A stretch of DNA of 64,000 bases, taken from contig NZ_CABVQC010000053.1 in NCBI RefSeq assembly GCF_902499175.1, forward strand, positions 1-64,000. Direction: 5' to 3'. The notes below the pieces were generated by a model. That model did no database searches. It had not been told where the DNA came from and worked only from the letters and a program-made list of their open reading frames with translations. Source of the DNA: Burkholderia aenigmatica (lineage in GTDB: Bacteria; Pseudomonadota; Gammaproteobacteria; Burkholderiales; Burkholderiaceae). Each line of letters begins with the position of its first letter. The stretch's first letter is position 1. This document shows positions 51,439-60,679 of this stretch, one piece after another. The position numbers and the translations under genes are program-made.

Positions 51439-51758
51439 GGAATGGCATGTCGCGGCCTATCCGGCAGCGAGCGCTGCCGACGGAGCCTGTTGCGGTCGCG
51501 TGCATGGTGCACGCAATTGTTCTGGTTGGGCTCGAACCGGAAGTCGATCGCATGGCGCCGCGCCGTTGTGCGGCCGGGGCCGCAGGCAATCGGCACGCGG
51601 TTCGAGGATGCATCTTACCTGAGCGGCGCGGCGGACATTCGACGCGGGTCGCGGCGCACCACCGGTATCGTCGGCCCGATCAGGTTCGCGGTTCAATATA
51701 ATTCACGATAGCTTGCCGCATCATGCACAACATACATATCCCGGAATGAGGAGACCCG
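51439..51758. other. Divergent promoter region between TauE/SafE and LysR genes
   Basis: 320 bases with no supported gene. The last 60 bases before the LysR start are AT-rich (TTCAATATAATTCACGATAG) and end in a strong GAGGAG ribosome site. No definite operator was identified. Confidence 0.5.
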
Positions 51759-52655
51759 ATGACCCTTGCCCAGTTGCAGGCCCTGGCGGCCGTGGTCGAA
51801 CTCGGTTCGCTCACGGCCGCGGCCGACCGGTTGAACCGCAGTCAATCCGCGATCAGTCATGCACTGACCGAGCTGGAAGACCTCACGGAGGTCAAGCTGC
51901 TGTGGCGCGACCGGCAGCCGGTCGTCCTGACGGCGGCGGGCGAACGCCTGTGGCCGTCCATCCAGAACGTGGTGCGCGAAGCGCAGCTGTTGCGCCAGCA
52001 GTTCAGCCTGTCGCGCGGCAAGCTGGAAGGGAAGCTGGTGGTCGCGTCGCTGCCGAGCGTGTCGCTGGCGTTCGTCGTGCCCGCGCTCGAGGCGTTGAAG
52101 GAGATGCACCAGGGCGTATCGGCGGTGCTGCTCGAAGGCACGGACAGCGAAGTCGAAGGGTGGATCGACGACGGGACGGCCGATATCGGCGTGGTGGCCG
52201 GCACGAAGACGTTCGCGCACAATCTGCCGCTGCTCGACGAGGACTTTGTCGCGGTGGCGGCGGACGGCATGTTCGCCAACCGCAAGAGCGTGTCGGCAAA
52301 GCAGTTGTCCACGGCCCCGTTCATTTTCTCGAAGGCAGGATGCGGGCCGGTGATCGCGGATTACTTCGCGCGCAGCGACGCGCCGCTGCGGGCCGCGTTC
52401 AACGTGGTCGAGATGCGCACCATCCTGTCGATGGCAGAGGCCGGCATGGGCGTGTCGATCGTGCCGCGCATCACGCTCACGTACACACCATTCGGTGGCC
52501 ACGTGCTGGAGCTGTCGCCGAGGCTGCATCGTTCGGTGCGGTTGTCGTGGAATACGGCGGGTAATGCGGTCGCAGACGAGTTCGTGCGGCTCGTCGACGC
52601 ACAGCGTGCGAAGGCAGGGAAGGCGCTTCACACGCGCGCGAAAAAGGGCAGGTAG
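51759..52655 (+). CDS. LysR-family regulator
   Basis: A 298-residue LysR protein; GAGGAG lies six bases upstream of the ATG. The winged helix is GSLTAAADRLNRSQSAISHALTELEDLTEVKLLWRDRQPVVLTAAGERL. The effector domain has the CysB/Cbl-like length and an intact C-terminus. It is divergent from the TauE/SafE permease and 123 bases before a LysE exporter; either could be its target. Confidence 0.92.
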   Translation: MTLAQLQALAAVVELGSLTAAADRLNRSQSAISHALTELEDLTEVKLLWRDRQPVVLTAAGERLWPSIQNVVREAQLLRQQFSLSRGKLEGKLVVASLPSVSLAFVVPALEALKEMHQGVSAVLLEGTDSEVEGWIDDGTADIGVVAGTKTFAHNLPLLDEDFVAVAADGMFANRKSVSAKQLSTAPFIFSKAGCGPVIADYFARSDAPLRAAFNVVEMRTILSMAEAGMGVSIVPRITLTYTPFGGHVLELSPRLHRSVRLSWNTAGNAVADEFVRLVDAQRAKAGKALHTRAKKGR

Positions 52656-52778
52656 CGTGCGGCCGGTGCGATGAGCAGCGTTCATGAGCCGCTTGCAGTT
52701 TATTCATGACGATGTCGATCGAGATGCAGTACATTGTTCGAACTCGCCCCTGACCGCTTTGCCCCGAAGGAGATTGCC

Positions 52779-53408
52779 GTGCCGGCCTTGCCCACCTTGC
52801 TTGCTTTCGGACTCGTGTCGCTCGGCATGGTGCTGACGCCCGGGCCGAACATGATCTACCTGGTTTCGCGTTCGATCTGCCAGGGCCGCCGTGCCGGGCT
52901 GGTGTCGCTCGGCGGCGTCGCGCTGGGGTTCGTGTTCTACATGGTGTGCGCGGCGTTGGGCATCACCGCGCTGGTGATGGCCGTGCCGTATGCGTACGAC
53001 GCGTTGCGCTTTGCCGGCGCGCTTTATCTCGCGTACCTGGCGTGGCAGGCGCTGAAGCCGGGCGGTCGCTCGGCGTTCCAGGTCAGGCAGTTGCCGAATG
53101 ACAGTCGCGCCAGGCTCTTCACGATGGGTTTCGTGACGAGCCTCGCGAATCCGAAGATCGCGGTGATGTATCTGTCGCTGCTGCCGCAATTCATTTCGCC
53201 GGGCCACGGCAGCGTACTCGCGCAATCGCTGGCGCTCGGTTGCGTGCAGATCGCGGTGAGCGTCAGCGTGAATGCGCTGATTGTGTGCATGGCCGGCGCC
53301 ATCGCGGGCTTTCTGGCGGGGCGGCCGGTCTGGGCGTCGGCCCAGCGCTGGTTGATGGGCACGGTGCTGGCCGGACTGGCCGTGCGTATCGCGCTGGAGT
53401 CGCGCTAG
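52779..53408 (+). CDS. LysE/RhtB-family amino acid exporter
   Basis: A 209-residue, roughly six-helix inner-membrane protein. GTG 52779 is chosen because AAGGAG (52767-52772) lies six bases upstream; an earlier TTG adds a polar stretch. The family opening FGLVSLGMVLTPGPNMIYLVSRSICQGRRAGLVSLGG is unmistakable, and FVTSLANPKIAVMYLSLLPQFI is the second conserved block. These proteins export basic or hydroxy amino acids, homoserine lactones and related compounds. It follows a LysR gene on the same strand. Confidence 0.92.
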   Translation: MPALPTLLAFGLVSLGMVLTPGPNMIYLVSRSICQGRRAGLVSLGGVALGFVFYMVCAALGITALVMAVPYAYDALRFAGALYLAYLAWQALKPGGRSAFQVRQLPNDSRARLFTMGFVTSLANPKIAVMYLSLLPQFISPGHGSVLAQSLALGCVQIAVSVSVNALIVCMAGAIAGFLAGRPVWASAQRWLMGTVLAGLAVRIALESR

Positions 53409-53480
53409 CGCGAGTGACGGACGGCTTACAGGACCGCCGGGGGCGTTCGCGTTGCAGCGCGACGAAAGCGCCCGGTACCG

Positions 53481-54425
53481 TCAGCCCTGGCAATTGCCCT
53501 GCGCATCGTTGCCGACCCGAACGGGCGCGGCTTTTTCACGGCGCCGGCCGCGCGTCGCGAGCCAGCACAGGATCGACCCGCCGCATACCATCGATGCGCC
53601 TTGCCAGAATTCGATCGACAGCGGCGCATGCAGCAGCGTAGCGGCAAGCATGGCGGCGAGCACCGGGGTGAAGTACGACGCGCCGACGATGACCGTCACG
53701 TTGCCGTGCATGATGCCGGTGTTCCAGGCCGCATAGCCGAACCCCAGCGCCGATGCCGCCAGCACGATGTAAATGACCGCATGCAGGCTGAACGTCATGC
53801 CGCCGCCGCCTTCGATCGCGAACTTGATCCAGAGCACCAGCGCAACCAGCATGAAGAACGGCGTGACACCGTTCTTGCCGTCGGCGATGCGCGCCGTCAC
53901 CGTGCAATAGGCGGCCCAGATCAGCGCGCCGACGAACGCGAGGCCGTAACTCAGCGGATTGTCCGTGACGTTGTGCAGCATGCCGGCCGGATCGAGGCCC
54001 TGGTCGCCGCCGAGCACCCGGCAGATGCCGAGCATCGACAGCAGGACGCCGGGCACGACCAGCAGGTTGGCGCGCTGCTTGTTGAACACGATCGCCGCGA
54101 CCAGCGTGAAGCTCGGCCACAGATAGTTGACCATCGCGACTTCGATCGCCTGCTGGCCGTTGTTTGCATAGCCGATCGACAGCGACAGGCACAGCTCGTA
54201 TGCGACGAACAGCAGCCCGCCCCACAGCAGATAGTTTTTCGGGAACCGGCTCAGATCGGGGAAGCCGACCGAAAACAGCAGAAGCACGGATGCCACCGTG
54301 TAGATCATCGCGGCGCCGCCGGTCGCGCCGAGACTTTCGCTCACGCCGCGAACGAGAGCGACGACGGAGGCCCACAACAACACCGCGCCGAGCCCGGCGA
54401 GCGTTGCCTTATTCTTGCGCTTCAT
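53481..54425 (-). CDS. yddG: Aromatic amino acid exporter (DMT superfamily)
   Basis: A 314-residue, ten-helix carrier. The start (complementary to 54423-54425, MKRKNKATLAGLGAVLLW) aligns with the recalled start of E. coli YddG (MTRQKATLIGL), while the frame extends seven codons further upstream. Conserved blocks include GVSESLGATGGAAMIYTV, EVAMVNYLWPSFTLVAAIVFN, GGDQGLD and WQGASMVCGGSILCWLATRGRR. YddG exports aromatic amino acids and related compounds. The adjacent LysE gene gives an export theme. The final 20 residues are hydrophilic. Confidence 0.93.
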   Translation of the reverse strand: MKRKNKATLAGLGAVLLWASVVALVRGVSESLGATGGAAMIYTVASVLLLFSVGFPDLSRFPKNYLLWGGLLFVAYELCLSLSIGYANNGQQAIEVAMVNYLWPSFTLVAAIVFNKQRANLLVVPGVLLSMLGICRVLGGDQGLDPAGMLHNVTDNPLSYGLAFVGALIWAAYCTVTARIADGKNGVTPFFMLVALVLWIKFAIEGGGGMTFSLHAVIYIVLAASALGFGYAAWNTGIMHGNVTVIVGASYFTPVLAAMLAATLLHAPLSIEFWQGASMVCGGSILCWLATRGRRREKAAPVRVGNDAQGNCQG

Positions 54426-54508
54426 GCTTCCTGCCTGTTTCAACATTCAAATTCGATTTCAGATGATTCGGTTCCGCCCGCACGTACCGCGATGGCGGAC
54501 GGAATGAG

Positions 54509-54544
54509 CCGGTTGGCGCCGTCCCGCGGGGCGGCGCCAACCGG
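54509..54544. repeat. Long perfect inverted repeat (possible terminator)
   Basis: CCGGTTGGCGCCG (54509-54521) is the perfect complement of CGGCGCCAACCGG (54532-54544) with a ten-base loop. It lies 18 bases after the stop of the aldehyde dehydrogenase gene on the minus strand, where a terminator would be. No T-run follows, so it could instead be a structural or protein-binding element. Confidence 0.6.
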
Positions 54545-54562
54545 CAATCCCATGCAGCCCGC

Positions 54563-56065
54563 TTACGCGGGGTCCACGGGTACGTCGATCCAGATGGTCT
54601 TGATCTCGGTGTACTGGTCGTGCGCCCAGATCGACTTGTCGCGGCCGCCGAACCCGGATGCCTTGTAACCGCCGAACGGCGTCGTCACGTCGCCTTCGCC
54701 GAAGCAGTTGACGGTCACGACGCCCGCGCGGATCTCGCGCGACAGCCGGATCGCCTGGTTCAGGCTGCCGGTGTAGACCGAAGCGGCGAGCCCGTACACC
54801 GAGTCGTTGGCCAGCGTGATCGCCTCACCGATGTCGGTGAACGTCGTCACCGACAGGACCGGGCCGAAGATCTCCTCGCGGAACAGCCGGCTGTGCGGGC
54901 TCACGCCGTCCACGACGGTCGGCTCGACGAAAATGCCGCCATCGGTCTGGCCGCCGAACGCAACCTTCAAGCGTTCCGCACCGGCCTGCTCGAGGTACGA
55001 GCGCACTTTCTCGAAGTGGGCCTTGCTGACCATCGCGCCGATCCGGTGCGCCGGGTCGAGCGGGTTGCCCATCGACCATTCGCGCATGTGCGTACCGATA
55101 CGGAGCAGCAGTTCGTCCTTGATGTCGGCATGGACGATCAGCCGCGACGACGCCGAGCAGTTTTCGCCCATGTTCCAGAACGCGCCGTTGACGATGTGCT
55201 GCGCGACCGCGTCGAGATCGGGCGCATCGGGCAGCACGACCGCCGGATTCTTGCCGCCGCACTCTAGCACGATGCGCTTCAGGTTGGATTCGGCTGCGTA
55301 CGTGAGGAACTTCCGCCCGGTATCCGTCGACCCGGTGAAGCTCACCATGTCGACGTCCGCATGACGGCCCAGCGGCTCGCCGACTTCCTTGCCGCCGCCC
55401 GGCAACACGTTGAAGACGCCGGCCGGCACGCCGGCTTCGTGAGCAAGTTCCGCGACGCGCAGCGCCGTGAGCGTGGTTTCCTTGGCCGGCTTGACCACGA
55501 TCGAGCAGCCGGCCGCGAGCGACGGGCCGATCTTCCACGCGAGCATCAGCAGCGGAAAATTCCACGGCAGCACGAGGCCGACGACGCCGATCGGCTCGCG
55601 CACGACGAGCGCCAGCGCGTTGCCGCCGACGGGGGCCGTGTTGTCGTAGATCTTGTCGATCAGCTCGGCGTGCCAGCGGATCGTATGAATCGTCTCCGGC
55701 ACGTCGGTGTTCTGGCATTCGCGGATCGGCTTGCCGCTGTCGAGGCTTTCCATCGTCGCGAGTTCGTGCGCGTGCTGCTCGAGCAGGTCGGCAAACTTCA
55801 GCAGGACGGCCTTGCGGTGCGACGGCGCCAGCTTGCGCCAGCGACCGTCCTCGAACGCCTGCCGCGCATTGGCGACCGCGATGTCGACGTCGGCCGCATT
55901 GCATGCGCCAATCTGCGCGAGGACGGCGTCGGTGGCCGGATTGACGGTCGCGAACGTATCGCCGGAGCGGGCCGCGCGGAACGCGCCGTCGATGAACGGC
56001 CCGGTCGGGAAGCGCAACGCGGCGGCCAGCGCCGCGTATTCGGACGCGCTGAGCAGGTCGGTCAT
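54563..56065 (-). CDS. Aldehyde dehydrogenase (PuuC-like)
   Basis: A 500-residue NAD(P)-dependent dehydrogenase, start complementary to 56063-56065 (MTDLLSASEY); TGATG overlaps the stop of the preceding DapA-family gene by one base. Key motifs: PWNFPLLMLAWKIGPSLAAGCSIVVKPA, GSTDTGRKF, LECGGKNPAVV (general-base Glu), and the catalytic Cys in WNMGENCSASSRL. It is close to gamma-glutamyl-aminobutyraldehyde/betaine-aldehyde dehydrogenases. In this cluster it should oxidise the aldehyde released by the FAD oxidase or DapA-family step. Confidence 0.93.
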   Translation of the reverse strand: MTDLLSASEYAALAAALRFPTGPFIDGAFRAARSGDTFATVNPATDAVLAQIGACNAADVDIAVANARQAFEDGRWRKLAPSHRKAVLLKFADLLEQHAHELATMESLDSGKPIRECQNTDVPETIHTIRWHAELIDKIYDNTAPVGGNALALVVREPIGVVGLVLPWNFPLLMLAWKIGPSLAAGCSIVVKPAKETTLTALRVAELAHEAGVPAGVFNVLPGGGKEVGEPLGRHADVDMVSFTGSTDTGRKFLTYAAESNLKRIVLECGGKNPAVVLPDAPDLDAVAQHIVNGAFWNMGENCSASSRLIVHADIKDELLLRIGTHMREWSMGNPLDPAHRIGAMVSKAHFEKVRSYLEQAGAERLKVAFGGQTDGGIFVEPTVVDGVSPHSRLFREEIFGPVLSVTTFTDIGEAITLANDSVYGLAASVYTGSLNQAIRLSREIRAGVVTVNCFGEGDVTTPFGGYKASGFGGRDKSIWAHDQYTEIKTIWIDVPVDPA

Positions 56066-56973
56066 CAGGCTTGGCCTCCGGTGACGGCGGCGACTTCGCG
56101 CTTGATGCCGGCCACGATCGCGGCCAGCGCCTGCTTTTCCGGTTCGTCGAGCCCGCGCAGCGGTGCGCGCACGCCGCCCGCGCGCAGCCCCACGAGTTCG
56201 CAACCGTACTTGATCGACTGCACGAACTTGCCGCCTTCGAGGAAATCCATCAGCGGCATCATCGCGGACATGATCCGGCGGCCCTTGTCGAAGTCCTTCT
56301 CGATCGCGCACGCCTGGTACAGCGCGATATGCTCGGCCGGCAGGAAGTTCGAGCCCGCGCAGACCCAGCTGCGCGCGCCCCACGCGAAGAATTCCAGCGC
56401 CTGGTCGTCCCAGCCGCACGACACGCTGATGTTCGGGAACTCGCGTACCAGCATGTGCAGCTGGCCCGTCTGGCCCGAGCTTTCCTTGATCGCGACGATG
56501 TTCTTCGACGCGTCGCAGACGGTGCGGAAGAATTCACGGTCCATCGACACGCTCATCCGGCCCGGGTAGTTGTAAAGCATGATCGGCAGGCCGGCCGCGC
56601 GATCGATCTCCAGCGCGTGCGCGGCATTCTCCTGCTGCGTGGGCAGCGCGTAGGGCGGCGAGCCGACCAGGATCGCGTCGGCGCGCACGGCCTTGGCCGC
56701 CTTCGCGTATTCGACGGAATCCTCGGTGCGCACCGCGCCGGTGCCGATCACGAGCGGCACGCGCGAACCGATCACTTCACGCGCCCAGGCGCCGAGGTCG
56801 AAGCGCTCCTGCGCGGTGTGCGCATAGTATTCGCCGGTCGAGCCGCCGATGATGATGCCGTGCACGCCGGCCGCGACCAGCGATTCGATCACGTCGGCGA
56901 ATGCGGTCTTGTCGATCTGGCCGGCGGCGTTCAGGGGCGTGATGGCCGGGGTGTAGATGCCTTCGAAATTCAT
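56065..56973 (-). CDS. DapA-superfamily aldolase/dehydratase
   Basis: A 302-residue TIM-barrel enzyme starting MNFEGIYTPAITPLNAAGQID (ATG complementary to 56971-56973; GGAA seven bases upstream). The Schiff-base lysine is in NIVAIKESSGQTG and the conserved tyrosine in LYNYPGRMS. GGSTGEYYAHTAQER replaces the usual GTTGE motif. Family members cleave or dehydrate 2-keto acids (hydroxyproline-derived intermediates, KDG, N-acetylneuraminate). It is translationally coupled to the aldehyde dehydrogenase gene, so its product is probably an aldehyde. The substrate is unknown. Confidence 0.9.
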   Translation of the reverse strand: MNFEGIYTPAITPLNAAGQIDKTAFADVIESLVAAGVHGIIIGGSTGEYYAHTAQERFDLGAWAREVIGSRVPLVIGTGAVRTEDSVEYAKAAKAVRADAILVGSPPYALPTQQENAAHALEIDRAAGLPIMLYNYPGRMSVSMDREFFRTVCDASKNIVAIKESSGQTGQLHMLVREFPNISVSCGWDDQALEFFAWGARSWVCAGSNFLPAEHIALYQACAIEKDFDKGRRIMSAMMPLMDFLEGGKFVQSIKYGCELVGLRAGGVRAPLRGLDEPEKQALAAIVAGIKREVAAVTGGQA

Positions 56974-57049
56974 GATGTTCTTCCGCGGAAAGGGAAACGG
57001 TCGGGTTGACGAAAGGTGCACCGTCGTAACGGCGCACCGGTAACGGGTA

Positions 57050-58381
57050 TCAGTGGTTGAGTGATGCGGCTTCTTGCAGGCTGAGCGAGCGCGTCTCGGG
57101 CGCCAGCGCGAGCGATGCGATCAGCCCGACGAACGAGACGGCCGCCGCCGCGTACATGGTGTTGCCGATCCCGACGGTCTGCAGCGCGATCGGCACGAGC
57201 CAGGTGCCGACAGCCGCGCCGATGCGTGACAGCGATGCACCCATGCCGACCGCGAATGCGCGGATGTCGGTCGGGAAGATTTCATTCGGGTACACGAGCT
57301 GCAGCACCTGCGCGCCGCCGATCAGCACCGCATACGCACCGAACAGCACGAGGATCAGCACCGCCGAGCCGCCGGAGCACGCGCCGAGGCCCAGCAGCGC
57401 GAGGCCCGACCAGAGGAAGCTGTGGATCACCATCGCGCGGCGACCGAGTTCGTTGATGATCCACGTCGCGATGATGCAGCCGACCACGAACAGCAACGTG
57501 ATGGCCACGGAGCCGAGCGATTCCCACTTGCCGGTCAGGTGCAGCGCTTCGAGCACGCGCGGCGCGAACGAGTAGACGGCGAACACGGGAATCACGGAGC
57601 AGCTCCAGAACACCGACACGAACAGCATCCGCTTGCCGTAGCCCGAGTGCAGCAGTGCCCACAGCGAGATCTTCTTTTCGGTTTGCTCTTCCGGCAGGTT
57701 CTTCACCGAGAACGACGGGCCGTAGACTTTCCGGATCACGCTGTCCGCATCCGCCACACGCCCCTTGCTGAGCAGCCAGCGCGGCGATTCGGGCGTGCCG
57801 ATGCGCACGACGAACAGCGCGAGACCGATCACGGCCGGGCTGGCCAGCACCCAGCGCCATGCATCGGGGCCGCCGCTGCCGAGGATGATGTTGCCGACGA
57901 TGTACGCGAGCGCCGCGCCGAAGAACCAGATGATCGTCAGCATCGCGAGGCGCGGCCCGCGATACTTGCGCGGCATGAACTCGACCAGCAGCGAGCCGGC
58001 GACCGGATATTCGATGCCCACGCCGATACCGATCAGGAAGCGCAGCACGAACAGCGCTTCGCCCGACTGGACCCAAAACTGCGCGAGCGAGCAGACGAAG
58101 AAGATCACCGGGCCGAAGAAGTAGGGCTTCTGCCGCCCGAGACGGTCGCTGAGCCAGCCGCCGATGAAGCCGCCGAAGAAGATGCCGATCAGCGCGGACG
58201 CGGCGACCATGCCTTGCCAGAAGCCGGTCAGGCCAAGTGCGTCGGAAAACTGCACCATCGCGACGCCGATGATGCTCAGCACGTAACCGTCCATGAGCCA
58301 GCCGCCGCCCGAGCGGATCGTGAGCAACTGGTGGAATCCATTGAGCGGAACATCCTCGATGGAAACGTGATGCGTTGACAT
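57050..58381 (-). CDS. MFS metabolite:proton symporter
   Basis: A 443-residue, 12-helix carrier of the sugar-porter-like group, ATG complementary to 58379-58381 with AAGGAG upstream. Motif A reads GGWLSDRLGRQKPYFFGPV and the EFMPRKYRGPR and PESPRWLLSKGR sequences are typical of this branch. It probably imports the substrate of the surrounding catabolic genes. A GGTCTACTA sequence at 58439-58447 upstream resembles half of the operator found before the cluster's GntR gene. Confidence 0.9.
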   Translation of the reverse strand: MSTHHVSIEDVPLNGFHQLLTIRSGGGWLMDGYVLSIIGVAMVQFSDALGLTGFWQGMVAASALIGIFFGGFIGGWLSDRLGRQKPYFFGPVIFFVCSLAQFWVQSGEALFVLRFLIGIGVGIEYPVAGSLLVEFMPRKYRGPRLAMLTIIWFFGAALAYIVGNIILGSGGPDAWRWVLASPAVIGLALFVVRIGTPESPRWLLSKGRVADADSVIRKVYGPSFSVKNLPEEQTEKKISLWALLHSGYGKRMLFVSVFWSCSVIPVFAVYSFAPRVLEALHLTGKWESLGSVAITLLFVVGCIIATWIINELGRRAMVIHSFLWSGLALLGLGACSGGSAVLILVLFGAYAVLIGGAQVLQLVYPNEIFPTDIRAFAVGMGASLSRIGAAVGTWLVPIALQTVGIGNTMYAAAAVSFVGLIASLALAPETRSLSLQEAASLNH

Positions 58382-58515
58382 TGCCTGTCTCCTTCCATGA
58401 AATTGCGCACGGAACACCGTCGCGCGATCTATTGATATGGTCTACTAAGCGTGATGCATGAATCGGTATCGTTGTTATGGTGCTTCCTGGCGGGGGTACG
58501 CTCGTCGCGGCCCGG

Positions 58516-59835
58516 TCAGCTTTCGAGTCCCGCCTTGCGCTGCCCCCACCAGAGCGTCGAGTTGACGCCGATCGACAGGAACGGCTCCGGCGGGGTGCGG
58601 TTCGGTCCGGATGTTTCCAGCAGGAAATCGGCCAGCTCGCTGCGCTTGCCGGCCAGCCAGTCGGCGAGCAGCGTGCCCGTCACGGTGCCGCGCGTGATGC
58701 CGAGGCCGTTGCAGCACAGCGCGCCGTAGACGTTCGGCGCAAGCTGCCCGAAGAATCCCTTGTGGTTCTGCGACAGCGCCAGCGAACCGCTCCACGTGTA
58801 CTCGAACTCGACGTCCGGCAACATCGGGAAGCGGCGGTCGAACGACAGCCGGTGCCGGTCGGCGAAACGCGGCAGGTACTTTTCGCGCGGGCGGCCGTCG
58901 GGGTTGAAGCTGAAGCTGTTGCGCACCAGGATGCGGTTGTCGTGCGTGCGGCGCAGCGTGCTGCCGAACGGGTCTGCCGGAATCACGCCCCAGAACGGCT
59001 TGCCGCCCAGTTGCGCCTGTTCGGCGCCGGTCAGCGGCCGCGTCAGGCTCGCATACAGGAAGACCGGCAGCATCGTGTGCTGCAGGAAGCCGAAGCGCAT
59101 GCCGAACGCGTTGTTCGCGAGCACCAGCTGGTCGACCGCGATCCGGCCGTTGCGGTGCGCGAGTACGATCCTGTCGCCGTACTCGACGTCGGTGATCGGC
59201 GTGTGCTCGTACAGCGTCACGTTCGGCGGCAGGCAGTCGGCCAGCCCCTTCACGAGCGCCGACGGCTGGATCAGCACGGTGCCCGGCGTGAACAGCGCCT
59301 TCCGGTAGAACGACGTGCCGATATGCGCAGGCAGATCCTTGCCCTCGATCATTTCGTACGGCTGGCCGAGCTTGTCGAGACCGCGGCGGTAGGCGTCGAG
59401 CACGGCGATCCCGCGTGGCTCCACGGCCGCCTGGTATTTCCCGGACGCACTCATCGCGCAATCGATGCCGTGCTCGGCGACGAGCCGGCGCAGGATCGTC
59501 TGGCCGAGCACGTTCAGCTTCAGCGTCGTCCGGGCGGTGGGGATGTCGCCGATGTAGTCGTCGGCGCCGATGTCATGCGGCAGGTCGATCGCGAAACCGG
59601 CGTTGCGCCCCGAGGTGCCGAAGCCGACTTCCTGGGCGTCGACCAGGACGATCTCGTCATCCGGAAAATTCAGCGCGAGCTGCCGCGCGGCGGCCAAGCC
59701 GGTGAAACCCGCGCCGACGACGGCCCAGCGGGCGCTGGATTCCCCGCGGTGCGATGGCCTGGGCTGACGCTGCCGGCTGGTGTGGTACCAGCCGCACATC
59801 CTGTCGTCGGCTGGAAGCGACGTGATCTTATGCAT
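58516..59835 (-). CDS. FAD-dependent amine/D-amino acid oxidase (PuuB/DAO family)
   Basis: A 439-residue protein; I start at MHKITSLPAD (complementary to 59833-59835), although a TTG four codons earlier is possible and neither ribosome site is strong. The FAD-binding Rossmann motif is WAVVGAGFTGLAAARQLA, followed by DAQEVGFGTSGRNAGFAID, the pattern of gamma-glutamylputrescine oxidase PuuB. The C-terminal ALCCNGLGITRGTVTGTLLADW closes the FAD site. It oxidises a C-N bond to an imine that hydrolyses to an aldehyde or keto acid, with H2O2 or a quinone as acceptor. Confidence 0.9.
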   Translation of the reverse strand: MHKITSLPADDRMCGWYHTSRQRQPRPSHRGESSARWAVVGAGFTGLAAARQLALNFPDDEIVLVDAQEVGFGTSGRNAGFAIDLPHDIGADDYIGDIPTARTTLKLNVLGQTILRRLVAEHGIDCAMSASGKYQAAVEPRGIAVLDAYRRGLDKLGQPYEMIEGKDLPAHIGTSFYRKALFTPGTVLIQPSALVKGLADCLPPNVTLYEHTPITDVEYGDRIVLAHRNGRIAVDQLVLANNAFGMRFGFLQHTMLPVFLYASLTRPLTGAEQAQLGGKPFWGVIPADPFGSTLRRTHDNRILVRNSFSFNPDGRPREKYLPRFADRHRLSFDRRFPMLPDVEFEYTWSGSLALSQNHKGFFGQLAPNVYGALCCNGLGITRGTVTGTLLADWLAGKRSELADFLLETSGPNRTPPEPFLSIGVNSTLWWGQRKAGLES

Positions 59836-59920
59836 TCCTAAATCCAATATCAGTAAAGAGTCCTGATCGACGGCGTGGGAAGGCGGCGCACGTGAAAGCG
59901 TGCGCCGTCTGGTGCAGCCG

Positions 59921-60652
59921 TTAAAACTGGATGGGTACGTCGAGGCCTTCCGGGATCACGTACTCGGCCATGCGGCGGCGCGACAGCTCCATGTGGCTGC
60001 GGACCAGCTCCCCGGCGCGCTGCGCGTCGCGCTGCGCAATCGCTTCGATGATCTCGTCGTGCTGCCTGACGGCGGTTTCCAGGTCCTGCTGCATGTCGCT
60101 CGTCTCCGGCGAGCGATAGAAAATCTTGCCGAGGCGGGCGTGATCGATCAGCACGCGGCGCAGGCTTGGCATCAGGTAGGCGTTGCGCGCGATCCGGCCG
60201 ATCTCGAAGTGGAACGCATCGTTCTGCAGCACGCGCGCCTGCAGGTCGTTCTCCTCGATCGCGGTGCGAAACTGCGCCTGGATCGCCTTCAGCCGTTCCA
60301 CTTCCTCCGCCGTCGCGTGGCTGGCCGCCAGCTGGGTCGTCGCGACGTAGATCAGCGGCGCAGCCAGGAAAAAGCTGCGCAGCGACTGATAACCCATCGG
60401 CGACACGCGGGCCGGCCGGTTCGGCTCGAGCTCGAGATAGCCTTCCGCCGCCATCTGGCGCATCAGTTCGCGCACCGGCGGGCGGGAGAGCCCGAATTCC
60501 TCGCTGAGCGCGAGCTCGTCGACCACGGCGCCGGGCGCGAGCTCCATGCTCACGATCCGTCGCCGCAGTGTCTCCGCCATTACGTTCTTGCGATCCGCCG
60601 AACCGCCGGATTCGGCATCCGGTGAGGCGGTCTGAAGCTTCTGTCTGGACAT
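59921..60652 (-). CDS. GntR/FadR-family regulator of the amine catabolic cluster
   Basis: A 243-residue regulator, start MSRQKLQTASP (complementary to 60650-60652). The winged helix is at about residues 22-85 (PGAVVDELALSEEFGLSRPPVRELMRQMAAEGYLELEPNRPARV) and the FCD domain at about 95-235 with histidines in NDAFHFEIGR and RSHMELSRRR. A perfect inverted repeat lies nine bases before its start codon, fitting autorepression. It is on the same strand as the FAD oxidase gene, 85 bases upstream of it. Confidence 0.92.
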   Translation of the reverse strand: MSRQKLQTASPDAESGGSADRKNVMAETLRRRIVSMELAPGAVVDELALSEEFGLSRPPVRELMRQMAAEGYLELEPNRPARVSPMGYQSLRSFFLAAPLIYVATTQLAASHATAEEVERLKAIQAQFRTAIEENDLQARVLQNDAFHFEIGRIARNAYLMPSLRRVLIDHARLGKIFYRSPETSDMQQDLETAVRQHDEIIEAIAQRDAQRAGELVRSHMELSRRRMAEYVIPEGLDVPIQF

Positions 60653-60660
60653 GATTTCAT

Positions 60661-60679
60661 TGTCTACAAACTGTAGACA
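60661..60679. promoter_or_regulatory. Perfect GntR-type operator TGTCTACA-AAC-TGTAGACA
   Basis: An exact 8-base inverted repeat with a three-base spacer, nine bases upstream of the GntR start codon. In the AT-rich stretch just beyond it a TAAACT (minus strand) could be the -10 element, so bound repressor would block initiation. A GTCTAC half-site recurs at 58440-58445 before the MFS gene of the same cluster. Confidence 0.8.
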
